DNA of 64,000 bases, taken from assembly GCA_964017045.1 (NCBI GenBank), contig OZ024807.1, forward strand, positions 12,843,241-12,907,240, read 5' to 3'. Both the position numbers and the translations under genes were made by a program. Every line of letters starts with the position of its first letter. Position 1 is the stretch's first letter. Below the pieces are notes generated by a model. That model searched no databases and was not told the DNA's origin. It saw nothing but the letters and a program-made list of their open reading frames with translations. The stretch is from Omphiscola glabra (taxonomy: Eukaryota; Mollusca; Gastropoda; Lymnaeidae). Below, piece after piece: positions 61,301 to 64,000 of this stretch.

Positions 61301-63173
61301 AACTAGCAATACCAGGCAAAGCCATTGTCTGAACCCAGGTAGGCCACACATTACCTTGGGTGACGGGTAACTTGTCAGCCAAAGTCTGAATCCAGAGTTT
61401 GTTGTTTCTGGTGTAAACTCCTCACAGATCTTCTCGAGGGCATTCATCCATGAGACGGCCAGGTGGCAGTTTTGTAGCAGCACCCATGTCCCATCTTCCC
61501 TGGCCTGTTTGATCATCTTTGCTGCTATGGGCCCCTGTCCACGAGATAAAAAACAATGTCATTTACCGCCAATGGAGTTTGAACAGAAAACTAAGTCCAT
61601 TGAAAGAATAAAAAAACAAACAAATTAGACCATAACTCAGATGTTAAAATTAAATTGGAATAAAATTCATCGTGAAATGAGTTAAGGTGCAATTCTTCAA
61701 AATAAATATAAATATTCAAAAATTATCTGTTAAAAATTCAAATAAATACTTTATTTAATTCTTTAGCCTATGATGGTTTCTGGCAGATTATCAATGCTCT
61801 GCAAGCCGTGACTTACCTGTCCTTGACCAAGTGAGATGGAGTTGAATTTATTTCCCCCGAATCCCTTATCCTCTGCATACTTTAAAAGACTCATGGTAGG
61901 GTCTGCACCAGGAGACAGGATGAAGATAAGTGGAGTGCAGGAGTTTGAATCTGTGTAACTCTTAGCCAGGTCAAATGGAGGAGGCTCCACAAATTTCTTA
62001 CCCAGTTTCTCCATCACAAACTCTGTGATTGCCAGTCCAATCTGTTTTGGAAAGTGGTTGGGGATGCGGGGTAGGGGGGGGGTGTGGTGGGGTGTTAAAA
62101 TAATAATGATCTAAGTATTTGTTAAACCTTCACAATTACAAACCATCATCTTTAAATATTTTTACTGTGCAAATAATTATATTTTATCAAAGAAGATAAG
62201 AAGCGCACACATTTATGTTGACATCTCACCTTGTCCGGTCGGATAGTTCGAAGCAAAATCATCCTCTGAAATTCATTGAGTTTCTCATTCCAGGGTTCAG
62301 GTGCTGGTACCTTGTGTGGTTCTTTCTCATTGTAGAATTCTTTCCATTTCTCGATGTTTTTTATGAAATCTTCCCTATGTTTTTATGGAAAAGAAAAATA
62401 CTTTTAAAGTAAATTCATTGATGAAAATTGTAATAACAAAATAAATAAAGGGGCCAACCATAAATGATGTCACATCTTATGGGAGTGGGGGGGGGGGGGG
62501 GTGTCCATGAATTTTTGACGATGTGTGATTAAAGGCTATAATTCTCTTATTGAGGGGAATGTGAAAGCTCTCCTTGAACTTACAAAAAAGGGAACCCTGT
62601 GGTTGAACTTTTTTTAAAAATTACTTAAGGAATGGGCCAGGGACAAATTGGACTTTTCATTTTTTAATTATGTAGCTTAAAGATGAGCCCCTTAGTTGCA
62701 TAAATAAATAGTGGTAACATCTGGTCTTTTACAAAAAAGGGAACCCTGTGGTTGAACTTTTTTTAAAAATTACTTATGGAATGGGCCAGGGACAAATTGG
62801 ACTTTTCATTTTTTAATTATGTAGCTTAAAGATGAGCCCCTTAGTTGCATAAATAAATAGTGGTAACATCTGGTCTTTTACGTAGAATGTTGGCAATTTT
62901 GGATTAAATGGGTGATATTTTTAAAACAAAATTTCGATCTAGAGAACTGGTATGCCACAAACAGCGCACCCAATGTGATTAGAAACAACATCAAAATAAC
63001 ACCAAGTAATATACCTAAAGCCTTTGAAGTTCTTGAGGTCACTCATCCTGCAGATTTCATCCCAAGATTTGTCAATCAACCAGGTTGGGGCTGGGTTGGC
63101 TAATTTATTCTCCAAGCCAATACCACCCGTGAGGAAAAACATGTATTCTTCAAGGTTCAAATCTTTCCTGGCC
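55400..63173 (-). CDS. Axonemal dynein heavy chain, C-terminal 13 exons (DNAH3/7/12-like); 5' part outside window
   Basis: Dynein heavy chains are ATP-driven microtubule motors; this type drives ciliary and flagellar beating as an inner-arm chain. In transcript order the exons are 63015-63173, 62230-62374, 61817-62041, 61355-61534, 60170-60310, 59701-59838, 59215-59448, 58397-58579, 57709-57812, 56745-56949, 56373-56510, 56159-56250 and 55400-55661. Phases agree and give about 735 residues to a TAG. The start is the linker-to-AAA6 part ([20 protein letters not shown]), then [26 protein letters not shown] and the C-terminal domain with [65 protein letters not shown] and [11 protein letters not shown], ending CLCQKDD. 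A whole chain has about 4000 residues, so the stalk and AAA1-AAA5 lie beyond 64000. The match is closest to DNAH7 and its relatives from memory; the exact paralogue is not settled. Candidate poly-A signals on the minus strand lie at 55203-55208 and 55111-55116. Confidence 0.94.
58028..58078. repeat. Short tandem repeat, 16 bp unit, 3 copies
   Basis: tgtgatgtatcacatt repeats three times in a dynein intron. Each unit is itself partly palindromic (tgatgtatcaca). Confidence 0.85.
60645..60735. repeat. Fragment of the cataaatgatgtca repeat family
   Basis: ggccttccataaatgatgtcagg at the left, then a G-rich core and gtgacgtcacataaa at the right. It lies in the dynein intron between exons 61355-61534 and 60170-60310. 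Confidence 0.5.
62447..62525. repeat. One-ended fragment of the cataaatgatgtca repeat family
   Basis: It starts ggccaaccataaatgatgtca and runs into a poly-G tract. No opposite end is seen. It lies in the first dynein intron of the window. Confidence 0.5.
62582..62879. repeat. Tandem duplication of 149 bp in a dynein intron
   Basis: Two nearly identical 149 bp copies (62582-62730 and 62731-62879), each beginning acaaaaaagggaaccctgtg and ending atctggtcttt. Near-identity points to a recent event. Confidence 0.93.
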
Positions 63174-64000
63174 CTGTGAAAGGTAGGTGTAAATATGCCA
63201 ATTTTGATTCTAAGAGATTGGCACTCCTTAAATAAACTCAAAATATAAATCTTCATAAAATTTTTAACAAAGAAATTTTTCGTTAAACTTTCTTAAATCA
63301 AGGAAAGAATGCTTCAATTTTAATTTGTCTGACATTTGACAACTTAATGACTGCAGCATAAAAAATGTATAGAAAAATAATAATAAAATAATGAAAATAG
63401 TATCTTTAAAGAAAGATACTATAAACATTGCAATTAAGTGAGGATGTTCTACTTTCAAACTTTTTCAGACCATAAATCTATACTATTTGTATTAAATAAC
63501 TACCATTTTAATAGCTTGGTAAATTTACCCTTGTTAAAACAAGCAGGAATTTGGGTGCATTAATTTCAAAATATATCACAAATAATTATTTTAAAAAACA
63601 CAAGAACGAAAAAAACAAACAAAAACAACAGTAAGCAAGCAAATTTGTATGCAGCAAATTGGTAAGAAACATTCACAACTTTTTCAAAAGGATCATTTAA
63701 AAGTGAGTGAAACAACATATTATGCATTTTAAGCAAACAACTTAAGTAATGAACCTTGAGGTCTCACTGGCCCCTGTTTGTTTGAAGAAAAAGATTTTAA
63801 AATTAATTTAGTGATTTGATTAGATATGTAAATAATGTCGGAATGTCTGTCTCAAGCGGAATTCACGTGACATCCAAATGTTAACCAGCAAATTTGGAAT
63901 GCTTGGCAATGTTTGTTTTTTTTAAAACAGATACTTTTCTAAAACAGTGATAATAATCTGCATCAAAATAATCTACATTTTGAATTTTTATTTTCCCGAC

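Noticed and set aside
63174..64000. A further upstream dynein exon
   Set aside because: No minus-strand segment with splice signals and dynein-like sequence was seen; read as intron.

Overview
The window is 64 kb of AT-rich, intron-rich metazoan nuclear DNA. The proteins (a Capicua C-terminus, an SDHC subunit and an axonemal dynein heavy chain), short exons with GT-AG introns, and many minisatellites, MITE-like elements and degraded non-LTR retrotransposons suit a lophotrochozoan invertebrate, most likely a gastropod mollusc. The phylum-level call is an inference from general appearance and was not tested by search. No bacterial-type operons, CRISPR arrays, rRNA or tRNA genes were seen.

Layout: (1) 1-10494, + strand: the last 16 exons of Capicua (CIC), a nuclear transcriptional repressor, ending with its C1 motif. 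The HMG box lies left of the window. A long AT-rich stretch with no gene follows to about 18.9 kb; part of it is probably CIC 3' UTR. (2) 18964-24436, + strand: a complete six-exon gene for the succinate dehydrogenase cytochrome b560 subunit (SDHC). Two inverted copies of an unclassified GC-rich element with 14-16 bp target-site duplications lie around its 5' half, one upstream and one in intron 4. (3) 26232-40164, - strand: a split gene that I do not recognise. Nine phase-compatible exons give a 310-residue protein with a signal peptide, rich in Met, Gly, Pro and Gln. It has a TATA box upstream and its introns are full of minisatellites and MITEs. It is tail-to-tail with SDHC. (4) About 40.2-55.4 kb: no gene found; unrelated minisatellites, hAT-like MITEs, poly-G/poly-C runs and a dead LINE. 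(5) 55400-63173, - strand: the last 13 exons (about 735 residues) of an axonemal dynein heavy chain of the DNAH3/7/12 type. The rest of that gene lies right of the window.

The four genes have unrelated jobs: nuclear repression, mitochondrial complex II, an unknown secreted role, and ciliary motility. Nothing suggests that they work together. The most interesting signals are the unrecognised secreted protein gene; two independent tandem duplications (66 and 60 bp, both in frame and open) that copy a 3' splice site together with the start of its exon; the GC-rich element family; two long-TIR MITEs with perfect 9 bp duplications; and two minisatellites with higher-order structure. Exon borders were read by eye from splice signals, phase continuity and protein similarity recalled from known families. 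No alignment was run.
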